Shown here piece by piece: positions 1 through 5,816 of a stretch of DNA of 5,816 nt. The DNA lies in the NCBI GenBank assembly GCA_938014865.1, contig CALLQJ010000383.1:1-5816 (forward strand), in the 5' to 3' direction. Source of the stretch: an uncultured Fastidiosipila sp. (GTDB lineage: Bacteria > Bacillota > Clostridia > Saccharofermentanales > Fastidiosipilaceae). The notes beneath the pieces were generated by a model. That model saw nothing but the letters and a program-made list of their open reading frames with translations, was not told the origin of the DNA and made no database searches. Position 1 is the first letter of the stretch. Every line of letters begins with the position of its first letter. A program made the position numbers and the translations under genes.

Positions 1-2353
1 CCGCATCCGTCTTATCCGGCGTATCCGCCTTATCCGCCGCAGCATTCTCGCTCTCCGGCGCACGGGCTTCTTCCCGGGCAAAGAGTATGGCCAGATCAAA
101 GGCACTCTTGCCTGCGGGCACTTTCTGCCCCGTTATCAGCTGATACAGATCAGCCAGCTGCTCCCAGTAGAAATCCGCCCGTTTTCGCGTATCCGGCAGA
201 CGCTCCCGCATGCTTTCCGTTTCATGCAAAGACGCAATATAGGCTTTGCGCCGCTTCATATAAAGGTAGAAGAGGAAGGCCAGAAGGAGCAGGACAAGCA
301 AGATAAGAGCAATCGTCACAAGCAGGCTGCCGATCCCGGAATCATTCTCCTCTTTGTCGGGCGGCAGGTTTTCCGCCGTCGTTGTCCGGGAACTTTCCGG
401 AGGCGTCGTAGTCGGCGCCGTCGGTTCATCGGGAGACGGCGTCGGCGTAGGCGTCGGGGTAGGTGAGGGGGTAATCTCCGGCTGATCCGGAAGACCATGT
501 CCGCCGACTCCGCCCGGCGTCGGATCACAAGCAACCCAGCCCAAGCCGTCCAGATAGACCTCCGTCCAGGCATGGGCATTTTCCGACTTGATTTCAATCC
601 CCTCTTCAACGGCCAAGGATTTTTCATTTTCCGCCGTCAGTGCATAGCCTTCCGCAAAACGCGCCGGCACGCCGGCCAGACGCGAGAGCATGGTCATCGC
701 GGTGGCGTAGTAGGTGCAATAGCCCTCTTTCGTTTTCAGAAAATGCGCCAGAAAATCCACATTTTCCGGCGGGACATCCGGATTCAGGGTATAGACAAAT
801 TCCGGATTATTCGTGAAATAATCCAGAAGAGCATCCACCTTCTCATAACTGCCCCCGGCCGAAGCCGTCAGCTCACGGGCCAGTTCATAAAGGGCGCCGC
901 CCTCCTTATAAAGATCCGTATCCGGGAGCTGCAGGTAATACGTATAGGCCTGTTCGCGATTGTCCATCGCCTCCGCCTCATCCTTGCTCTCCTCATAAGC
1001 CCACTGCAGCTGCTCCGCTTTAAACGTGCCCCGCCCCGGTCCGAGCAGGCCCAAGGCATCCGGTTCAATGCAGACGCTTTCCACCGAATAAGGATGTTCG
1101 TTATCAAACGTCGTCCGCGCAAAAAGCGTACCCGCCTGATTAAAGTAGAACAAAAGCGCTTCCTCACGCGCGGAATGCAAAGCCGTCGGCGTACCGCTCA
1201 CAAAGAGAATCTGCGTCCCGCCGCGCAAAGGTTTCAATTCATAGCTGTAGTCCCGGTAAAGCATCCGGTCCGCATAAGGCGAAAGCGCCGCCAGGAAGGC
1301 CTCGTCGGCCATCTCATTAAAGACCTTGCTTTCGACCCCGCCGTTAAAAGGAGAGCTGAAGCGGTAATTCGGATTGTTCAGAACCCGCTGCCAGCGCAGC
1401 CCGTCATAATAATCCGAAGTCTGTACCTTCAGCAAAGAAGGCGCATCCCCCTTAAGCAGCGCCACCGTCTCGTTTTTCTCCTCCGCCGGACCGCCCAGAC
1501 GATCTTCCAGAGGATAATAGCCGTCCCGCCCCAAAGAGAAAGGCGTCACCGTCAGCCGCGGCTGCAGCCCCTCCGGCAGCAAGGTCATCAGATCGTCCGT
1601 AATGCCCTGCCAGTAAGGCGAATAGAGATCCTGATAGCTGATTTTCTGAACGCTCAAAACGGCCACTAAAGCCGCCAGCAGCAAGACCAGCGCCAGCTGC
1701 GGCCCCGCCGCAAGAAGCTGCTTCATCCCCTGCCTCTTCCGCGTCAGGTTCAGAAGAGGACCCGAACTTAACAAAATCATGCCGAAGCAGACCAGCGCCA
1801 TCGGGATCAGGAAAACACCCGTTTTCGGCCCCGCATTTTTAATGCACACCGGCACAAGCAGAACCATGACAAAACTCGGCAGCCAGTACGAGCGGATCTT
1901 CTGAATAAAAAGAACGGTCAGAAACGTCGTCAGTACGACAAAAAGCCCGGCAAAAAAGAGATAGCTTTCTTTTTCACTTGCCGTCAGGCTTTCATTAAAG
2001 AAAGAAAAGCCCTCTTTGAAAAAGCGTCCGAGCAGATCGCCGATCCGATCAAAATGCACGGCCAGCGCATCCGTCCGCCGGCTTACGGCCGCCGCTTCCT
2101 TCAGCGGCGTCAAATAGACAAGCAGCGCCCCCGCCGCCAAAAGCCCGGTACAAATTACCCAGGTATAAACATTAAAGAAAATCACGGCAAAAATAAGGGC
2201 TGCCGCGAGGACGAGCAAAAAAAGCCGGCCCGAGGAAAGATCAAAATGCAGAATATCCGCCGCAATCCGGTTCACGCTGAAGGCATAGATCAGCGTAAAG
2301 AGCAGCAGGATCGCCTCACGGCGCAGTTTGGGCAGCATGCGTTCTTTACTCAT
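1..2353 (-). CDS. Membrane-anchored transglutaminase-like protein (TgpA/YebA type), C-terminus cut by window edge
   Basis: Seen: the frame is open from the ATG at 2353 to the left edge, giving 784 residues with no stop. Hydrophobic segments lie at about 15-33, 44-62, 64-82, 131-150, 156-171, 178-200 and 213-235. A large non-membrane region follows (about 236-670). It holds a transglutaminase-like core with all three expected catalytic residues: Cys546 in GYCTYYA, His594 in NAHAW and Asp610 in DPTP. A Pro/Thr linker (about 628-652) leads to a last membrane helix (about 673-698), a basic MKRRK stop-transfer, and a helical tail (Trp730 in DFYWEQLADLYQL) resembling DUF4129. Known: this is the layout of TgpA/YebA-like proteins, whose enzyme domain faces outward; most substrates are unknown. 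Inferred: it acts on surface proteins or peptides, by cross-linking or proteolysis. The start overlaps the DUF58 stop by 8 bp and has GAGAGG 7 nt upstream, so translation is probably coupled. The family call is secure; the substrate is not. Confidence 0.93.
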   Translation of the reverse strand, partial: MSKERMLPKLRREAILLLFTLIYAFSVNRIAADILHFDLSSGRLFLLVLAAALIFAVIFFNVYTWVICTGLLAAGALLVYLTPLKEAAAVSRRTDALAVHFDRIGDLLGRFFKEGFSFFNESLTASEKESYLFFAGLFVVLTTFLTVLFIQKIRSYWLPSFVMVLLVPVCIKNAGPKTGVFLIPMALVCFGMILLSSGPLLNLTRKRQGMKQLLAAGPQLALVLLLAALVAVLSVQKISYQDLYSPYWQGITDDLMTLLPEGLQPRLTVTPFSLGRDGYYPLEDRLGGPAEEKNETVALLKGDAPSLLKVQTSDYYDGLRWQRVLNNPNYRFSSPFNGGVESKVFNEMADEAFLAALSPYADRMLYRDYSYELKPLRGGTQILFVSGTPTALHSAREEALLFYFNQAGTLFARTTFDNEHPYSVESVCIEPDALGLLGPGRGTFKAEQLQWAYEESKDEAEAMDNREQAYTYYLQLPDTDLYKEGGALYELARELTASAGGSYEKVDALLDYFTNNPEFVYTLNPDVPPENVDFLAHFLKTKEGYCTYYATAMTMLSRLAGVPARFAEGYALTAENEKSLAVEEGIEIKSENAHAWTEVYLDGLGWVACDPTPGGVGGHGLPDQPEITPSPTPTPTPTPSPDEPTAPTTTPPESSRTTTAENLPPDKEENDSGIGSLLVTIALILLVLLLLAFLFYLYMKRRKAYIASLHETESMRERLPDTRKRADFYWEQLADLYQLITGQKVPAGKSAFDLAILFAREEARAPESENAAADKADTPDKTDA
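5..40 (-). repeat. Nine-nucleotide tandem repeat encoding a tripeptide ending in Asp
   Basis: Four 9-base units starting ATCCG (at 5, 14, 23 and 32 on the plus strand) encode AAD, KAD, TPD and KTD at residues 772-783 of the transglutaminase-like protein. The array reaches the window edge and may continue. It follows the cytosolic helical tail and is probably disordered and charged. Confidence 0.7.
438..473 (-). repeat. Six-nucleotide tandem repeat encoding a Thr-Pro/Ser-Pro linker
   Basis: Six imperfect 6-base units (GGCGTC, GGCGTA, GGCGTC, GGGGTA, GGTGAG, GGGGTA on the plus strand) encode alternating Pro and Thr or Ser from about residue 628 to 639 of the transglutaminase-like protein. The Pro-rich stretch then continues without strict repeat to about 652. 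It lies between the catalytic domain and the last membrane helix and is probably a stiff, exposed spacer. Slippage could change its length between strains. Confidence 0.8.
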
Positions 2354-3860
2354 CGGAAGACCTCTCTTCTTTGGCCGGTCCGGAAACCGTTTCGGCTTCC
2401 GCATAAGGCACCAGACAGTCGAGGCGGGTGGGGAAGAGGCGCACATCCGCATGGGCCATAGGCGCCAGCATCTGTTCAAGATCGCCCTTCTTTTCGTTAT
2501 GCAGGAAAATCAAAAGCACCTGGCTGCCGATTTTCTGCGCCCGCCGCAGCACCTGTGTCAGCTGCTCGCTTGTCCGGGCCGTAATCACCACAATGGCGCG
2601 GTAACGCTGGCGTTTGCTTTCCTTTTCCAGAATATCCGCCAGCTCCGGCCGATGCGTCGTCAGACGGCAGGCCAAACGGGTCTCGGCATCCTTCGCCCGG
2701 GGATCATCCTTCCGGATCACCGGTTTCCAGTGCATCATCGCCCGATAGAAATTATGCGGCTCTACCCCTTCTCCGGGCGCCGTATAATAGTCTTCTCCCA
2801 TAATCAGGTTCAAAGGCCCCTCCGTCACGGCCAGCATGCGCATGATGGATGCCATGATTTCCGGCACCTCATCCGCATAGGTGATCGGATCCCGGCAGTC
2901 ATCCGGGAGCTTCGGATCGAGGAGGAATAAAATACCGCCCTGTCTGGGGTCTTCAAATTCACGCGCCAGGAATTTATCGCTGCGCGAAGATAATTTCCAG
3001 TGGATCTGTTTAATGCGGTCGCCCGGCCGGTATTCACGCACCTTGGCCACCGTGTCAATTTCATTGCTGACCTTGAGGTCCCGGCTGTTCATTAAGACCT
3101 GCTCGGGCGCCCTGAGCTTGCCCGCCTGCGGAGAATGCCAGCGGTAAGGATTCGGCAGCACCTCAATTTCCTCGACCAGACGGGAAGTGCCGTCCTTGTT
3201 TTTATGCACGCTGCGCGGCAGCGGCAGATAGAAAAACCCGAAAAGATCCTGCAGGAGAATAGAATCCGTCCCCACTTCATAGACCCCGCGGTGCCGGGCC
3301 GAAAGCCGGATCTCCTGATGGCTCGTACTCCTCTGCGGCAGGACCGCCGTCACAATTTTCCGCATCATCACCCGATGCGGGTAAGGATAAAAGCGAAACA
3401 CTTTTCTCCGGTCGGAAAAAGCAGGGCGCGGCGGCGCCTGTTTCCCGCCGGCGGCTTCTTTTACTTCCGCTTCGTCCGGATAAGCGATGTCCAGGTACTC
3501 ATTAAAAAAATGCACGCCCTGAGACGAACGCCGCAATCCCCGCTGCCAGTCGTATTCCGCCTCAAATGCATTGCTGCTTTTCGGCAGATTAAATTCGATG
3601 CGGATCAAAGGAAAGAAAAAGGGGCCGCGGTTTTCAATGTCCAGAAAAAGCGAAAACGGCTCCAGACGGTAGACCTGTTTTTTCCCGGCCGAGAGGCCGA
3701 CCCGCACAAAGTAGCGGGAAATAAATAAAAGAATAAAAGAGCACAGCGGCAGCGCCAGCATGACCACCAGCAAAAAGAGAAGCTGGGAGATGGCGCTGTA
3801 ACTGTAAAGGGCATAGGTCAGGCCCAGCAGGAGGAGATAAAAAAGAAATCGCCTGCTCAT
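2346..3860 (-). CDS. DUF58 family membrane-anchored protein (YeaD-like)
   Basis: Seen: 504 residues. Two hydrophobic helices lie at about 5-22 and 25-48, followed by a soluble region with the family landmarks: RGVY at 191-194, DLFGFF at 205-210, and the signature YRPGDRIKQIHWK at 277-289 with SSRSDKFLAREFE after it. The C-terminal third alternates strands and helices (for example ILFLLD at 310-315 and YRAIVVITART), as expected of a von Willebrand A-like fold. Asp315 is followed by PKLP, so the classical DxSxS metal-binding motif is absent. Known: DUF58 proteins are usually encoded beside MoxR ATPases, and their molecular role is not established. Inferred: it is anchored in the membrane and works with the MoxR ATPase upstream and the transglutaminase downstream. 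The ATG lies 12 bp after the MoxR stop with only a weak GGGCGG ahead of it, so translation may depend on coupling. An acidic EERSSDE tail ends the protein. Confidence 0.92.
   Translation of the reverse strand: MSRRFLFYLLLLGLTYALYSYSAISQLLFLLVVMLALPLCSFILLFISRYFVRVGLSAGKKQVYRLEPFSLFLDIENRGPFFFPLIRIEFNLPKSSNAFEAEYDWQRGLRRSSQGVHFFNEYLDIAYPDEAEVKEAAGGKQAPPRPAFSDRRKVFRFYPYPHRVMMRKIVTAVLPQRSTSHQEIRLSARHRGVYEVGTDSILLQDLFGFFYLPLPRSVHKNKDGTSRLVEEIEVLPNPYRWHSPQAGKLRAPEQVLMNSRDLKVSNEIDTVAKVREYRPGDRIKQIHWKLSSRSDKFLAREFEDPRQGGILFLLDPKLPDDCRDPITYADEVPEIMASIMRMLAVTEGPLNLIMGEDYYTAPGEGVEPHNFYRAMMHWKPVIRKDDPRAKDAETRLACRLTTHRPELADILEKESKRQRYRAIVVITARTSEQLTQVLRRAQKIGSQVLLIFLHNEKKGDLEQMLAPMAHADVRLFPTRLDCLVPYAEAETVSGPAKEERSSDE
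2361..2366 (-). promoter_or_regulatory. Ribosome binding site for the transglutaminase gene
   Basis: The minus strand reads GAGAGG, 7 nt before the ATG at 2353, within the last codons of the DUF58 gene. The start and the DUF58 stop share the segment ATGAGTAA, a typical arrangement for translational coupling. Confidence 0.75.
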
Positions 3861-3872
3861 AAAGCCGCCCGA

Positions 3873-4820
3873 CTAAGACTGCTTCGGCACCGGCGTCCGC
3901 TGTAAGATTTCCTCAATAACGGCGGTCGTCGAAGCACCGGCCAGTTCACTGTCACTGTGCAGCATCAAGCGGTGCGCCAGGCAGAAGGGCGCCAGATACT
4001 GAATATCATCGGGAATGACATAGTCACGCCCCTCGATCAGGGCACGCCCCTTAGCCGCCTGTACCAGCATCAGAGCGCCGCGCGGGCTCACCCCGAGCTG
4101 TACCTGCCCGTGCTCGCGCGTTTCCTGCGCAATGCGGGCCACATATTCATAAAGGGAAGGCGCCACATAGGTATCAATAGCACTTTCCTGCAAATCCAAA
4201 AGCTGATCAAGCGTCAGCACCGCCTCCAGATTCTCCAGCGGCGAATGGCCGGCGTGGGTCGCGTAAATTTTGACTTCTTCTTCTGTAGAAGGATAGCGCA
4301 GGCTGGACTTAATCATGAAACGGTCCAGCTGGGCCTCGGGCAGGGGATAAGTGCCGATCTGCTCGACGGAGTTCTGCGTCGCCACCACCATAAAAGGTTC
4401 CGGGAGGGTATAGGTCACCCCGTCCACGGTCACCTGCCGGTCCTGCATCGCTTCAAGCAGAGAGGACTGGGTCTTCGGCGAACAGCGGTTGATTTCGTCG
4501 GCAAGGATCAGATTGGCCATGACCGCACCGGGCTGAAACTGAAATTCGCCCTCCTTCGGATTGTACATATTAAAACCGGTAATATCCGAGGGCATCACGT
4601 CCGGCGTAAACTGAATCCGGCTGAATTTCAGGCTCAAAGAACGCGCCAGGGCGGAGGCTAAGGTCGTTTTGCCGATGCCCGGAACGTCTTCCAGAAGTAC
4701 GTGTCCGCGGCTGACCAGCGCCACCAAAAGCAAGTCGATGGCCCGCTCCTGGCCGACCACCACGCTGCGTATATTGTTGCGCACTTTGTCAATCATTTGC
4801 TTGATTTGCTGCTCGTCCAT
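3873..4820 (-). CDS. MoxR-family AAA+ ATPase (YeaC-like)
   Basis: Seen: 315 residues from the ATG at 4820. Walker A is EDVPGIGKTT (44-53, Lys51), Walker B is LILADEINR (104-112, Asp108 and Glu109), sensor 1 is Asn150 in VATQN, a likely arginine finger is Arg167 in QLDRF, and a likely sensor 2 is Arg247 in SPRG. The length is normal for the family and no key residue is missing. Known: MoxR proteins are hexamer-forming cytosolic ATPases thought to remodel or activate partner proteins, often ones with von Willebrand A or DUF58 domains encoded next door. Inferred: the DUF58 product is its partner. Start choice: a GTG at 4841 would add seven residues but has no ribosome site, whereas the ATG at 4820 has AAAGGA 8 nt upstream. 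It is the first gene of the trio, 56 bp after the transporter gene, and may be co-transcribed with it. Function by family is confident; the client is inferred. Confidence 0.95.
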   Translation of the reverse strand: MDEQQIKQMIDKVRNNIRSVVVGQERAIDLLLVALVSRGHVLLEDVPGIGKTTLASALARSLSLKFSRIQFTPDVMPSDITGFNMYNPKEGEFQFQPGAVMANLILADEINRCSPKTQSSLLEAMQDRQVTVDGVTYTLPEPFMVVATQNSVEQIGTYPLPEAQLDRFMIKSSLRYPSTEEEVKIYATHAGHSPLENLEAVLTLDQLLDLQESAIDTYVAPSLYEYVARIAQETREHGQVQLGVSPRGALMLVQAAKGRALIEGRDYVIPDDIQYLAPFCLAHRLMLHSDSELAGASTTAVIEEILQRTPVPKQS

Positions 4821-4840
4821 TGAAAGATTCCTTTCTTTCA
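4821..4840 (-). repeat. Small inverted repeat enclosing the MoxR ribosome site
   Basis: On the minus strand TGAAAG and CTTTCA form a perfect 6 bp stem around the 8 nt loop AAAGGAAT, directly before the ATG. The ribosome site is in the loop. The stem is AT-rich and short, so its stability is doubtful. The rest of the 56 bp gap (4841-4876) holds no clear promoter or terminator that I can defend. Confidence 0.4.
4829..4834 (-). promoter_or_regulatory. Ribosome binding site that decides the MoxR start
   Basis: The minus strand reads AAAGGA, 8 nt before the ATG at 4820. No comparable purine run precedes the GTG at 4841, where the upstream sequence is CTTCTCTG. This places the start at 4820 and makes the seven upstream codons untranslated leader. 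Confidence 0.75.
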
Positions 4841-4876
4841 CCAGAGAAGTAAAGTGAGGTGCGGATAATTTATTCC

Positions 4877-5587
4877 TTATTCTATCATTCCGTAATCAAA
4901 TAAACCATAATTCCGGCAAATCCTCTGCATCTGCGGCAGCAGCAGCGGACTTAAAAAAAATAAAAAGACCGCCGAGGACAGCGCATGAGCCAAGTTGAAA
5001 GGAATGCCCATCAAATAGGTCGTCAGCACCGCCGCTTTTTTCTGCCAGCGATACAAGAAAAGCACACTCCCCGTATCCACCACGATCCCGTACAAAAAGA
5101 AGACCGCCAAAAAGGCCGTCAGCATCTGCAAAGGCCTCGATTTAAGCATTTTTTCCGGAAAGAAAAAGCCCCCCGACCAGCCCACCAAAGCCATGCCGAA
5201 CATCTGAAAAGGCGTGTTGATGCTCTGGCCGAAAATAAAATTCGACAAAAACATCGACAAAAGCCCGATCGTAAAGCCGGGCGCTTTGCCCAGTGCCAGC
5301 CCGCTCAAGAAGACGATCGCCGCCGTCGGCTTGATCTGCGGCAGCAAAAAGAACAAGACCCGCCCCGCCACCGCCAGGGCGCTCAGGGCCGCCATAATCG
5401 CGAGCTCGCGGGCTTTGGGCTTGCTTTTTTCCAGGTAAATCAGCCAGAGCGCCACCGCTTCCGCCAGCAAAAGCGCGACGGCAATATAGTATTGTTCCGG
5501 AAAATACTTAAGCCATAAAAAGAAGGTGAGCGCGATGGCGGCCATGACGAGGCCGGCGGCTAGATCTTTGTGTTTAAAGCGTGCCAT
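4877..5587 (-). CDS. ECF transporter S component (vitamin-type substrate-binding membrane subunit)
   Basis: Seen: 236 residues, strongly hydrophobic, with about eight predicted membrane segments. Two lie before residue 53; a core then starts at ARELAIMAALSALAVAGR (59-76). This core helix has small residues spaced by four (Ala63, Ala67, Ala71), like the AxxxA contact helix of S components. Further landmarks are LPQIKPTAAIVFLSG (82-96), SNFIFGQSINTPFQM (115-129) and GIPFNLAHALSS (194-205). The end is RNYGLFD. Known: S components bind a vitamin or similar micronutrient and dock on an EcfT/EcfA energising module. The IKP...SNFxFGQ...TPxQM pattern recalls S proteins described as cobalamin-type (CbrT) or unassigned; this is a memory-based resemblance, so the substrate is left open. 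The ATG overlaps the upstream ATPase gene by 28 bp and has the strong site GGAGGAGGTGG. The ATPase neighbour supports the role. No riboswitch can be judged because the operon start is outside the window. Confidence 0.85.
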   Translation of the reverse strand: MARFKHKDLAAGLVMAAIALTFFLWLKYFPEQYYIAVALLLAEAVALWLIYLEKSKPKARELAIMAALSALAVAGRVLFFLLPQIKPTAAIVFLSGLALGKAPGFTIGLLSMFLSNFIFGQSINTPFQMFGMALVGWSGGFFFPEKMLKSRPLQMLTAFLAVFFLYGIVVDTGSVLFLYRWQKKAAVLTTYLMGIPFNLAHALSSAVFLFFLSPLLLPQMQRICRNYGLFDYGMIE

Positions 5588-5816
5588 AAAGCCGCCACCT
5601 CCTCCGGAAGAATTGCCGAGGGGAGACAGTCGCCGGCAATGCGGCAGCTGTCCGTCGTGTAAAAATACTGATCGGAAAAGAAACGATGCGGGCCTTCCGC
5701 CGCCACGATTTCGCCCTGAAAAAGGAAGAAGCAGCGCGCGGCAAAGCGGGCCGCAAAGTCCGGGTCATGGGAGACTGCGAGAACCGTCATGCCCTCGTCA
5801 CATAGCTTTTGCAAAA
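5560..5816 (-). CDS. ABC transporter ATPase, C-terminal fragment (EcfA-like), N-terminus outside window
   Basis: Seen: the reading frame is open at the right edge and ends with TAG at 5560-5562, leaving about 85 residues. They contain the end of an ABC nucleotide-binding domain: GMTVLAVSHD with the H-loop histidine (codon at 5767-5769), then RCFFLFQGEIVAAEGP, the usual strand and turn after the H-loop. Walker A, the signature motif and Walker B lie outside the window. After the domain comes a tail, YFYTTDSCRIAGDCLPSAILPEEVAAL. Known: EcfA subunits supply ATP hydrolysis for ECF importers. From memory, tails with an F/Y-YTT...R pattern occur in fused double-domain EcfA proteins of Clostridia, so this may be the second half of such a fusion. 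The TTG at 5812-5814 is an internal codon, not a start. It overlaps the S-component gene by 28 bp, and the two are surely co-transcribed. Membership of the ABC family is secure; EcfA assignment rests mainly on the neighbour. Confidence 0.85.
   Translation of the reverse strand, partial: LQKLCDEGMTVLAVSHDPDFAARFAARCFFLFQGEIVAAEGPHRFFSDQYFYTTDSCRIAGDCLPSAILPEEVAALWHALNTKI
5595..5605 (-). promoter_or_regulatory. Strong ribosome binding site for the ECF S component
   Basis: The minus strand reads GGAGGAGGTGG, ending 7 nt before the ATG at 5587, and contains a full AGGAGG. It sits inside the 3' end of the ATPase coding sequence, so the ATPase codons for PEEVA also serve as the site. It fixes the S-component start and gives this gene independent initiation despite the overlap. 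Confidence 0.85.

Noticed and set aside
224..627. Arg-rich frames on both strands, with runs of arginine.
   Set aside because: These are out-of-frame readings of the Pro/Thr linker repeat and its surroundings in the transglutaminase-like gene.
497..1669. A 390-codon open frame on the plus strand.
   Set aside because: It lies wholly antisense to the transglutaminase-like gene, which has an unbroken frame with an intact catalytic triad. The translation is Arg/Gln/Ile-rich with no domain. Scarcity of TTA, CTA and TCA codons on the sense strand explains the long antisense frame.
2054..2930. Two overlapping plus-strand frames across the transglutaminase/DUF58 junction.
   Set aside because: They are antisense to two well-supported genes and show no recognisable motif or ribosome site.
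3957..4661. A 234-codon plus-strand frame.
   Set aside because: It is antisense to the MoxR ATPase, whose Walker and sensor motifs are complete in the opposite strand.
4841..4876. A possible promoter or terminator between the S component and MoxR genes.
   Set aside because: There is no convincing pair of -35 and -10 boxes and no GC-rich stem followed by a T run. An AT-rich patch (AATAAATTAT) alone is not enough.
4985..5518. A 177-codon plus-strand frame rich in Arg, Gln and His.
   Set aside because: It is the mirror of a hydrophobic membrane protein gene on the minus strand. Such antisense readings are typically charged and are not genes.

Overview
All five genes in this window lie on the minus strand and read from right to left. 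They are packed into what looks like one or two transcription units. Only one gap exceeds about 12 bp: 56 bp at 4821-4876. Both ends of the window cut genes: an ABC ATPase loses its N-terminal part on the right, and a transglutaminase-like membrane protein loses its extreme C-terminus on the left. No RNA gene, insertion sequence, CRISPR array or convincing terminator was seen.

The organism is probably a Bacillota member, most likely of the Clostridia or a relative, with a moderately high GC content. The signs are purine-rich Shine-Dalgarno sites (GGAGGAGGTGG, AAAGGA, GAGAGG), an ECF-type (energy-coupling factor) vitamin transporter, and a MoxR / DUF58 / transglutaminase gene order like yeaC-yeaD-yebA of Bacillus subtilis. 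Codon choice favours G or C in third positions (GCG, CCG, ACG, CTG, GGC). This placement is an inference from gene content and style, not from a marker gene.

Right part (4877-5816): the C-terminal end of an ECF-type ABC ATPase overlaps by 28 bp the gene for an ECF substrate-binding S component. Together they form part of an importer for a vitamin or similar micronutrient. The EcfT subunit is not in the window, and the substrate cannot be fixed from sequence alone.

Middle and left part (1-4820): a MoxR-family AAA+ ATPase, a two-helix membrane-anchored DUF58 protein and a polytopic membrane protein with an extracytoplasmic transglutaminase-like domain are tightly coupled. There are 12 bp between the first two and an 8 bp overlap between the last two. 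Homologous trios are widespread, but their biochemical job is poorly defined. A reasonable model is that the cytosolic MoxR ATPase acts as a chaperone-like remodeller on the DUF58 protein, and that the transglutaminase-like enzyme acts on proteins or peptides at the cell surface.

The most useful observations are: the MoxR start should probably be the ATG at 4820 rather than the upstream GTG at 4841; the DUF58 protein has no classical metal-binding MIDAS motif; the transglutaminase ends in a tripeptide repeat with Asp at every third position that runs off the window; and the S component has two extra N-terminal membrane helices. I found no strong evidence of a wholly new system.
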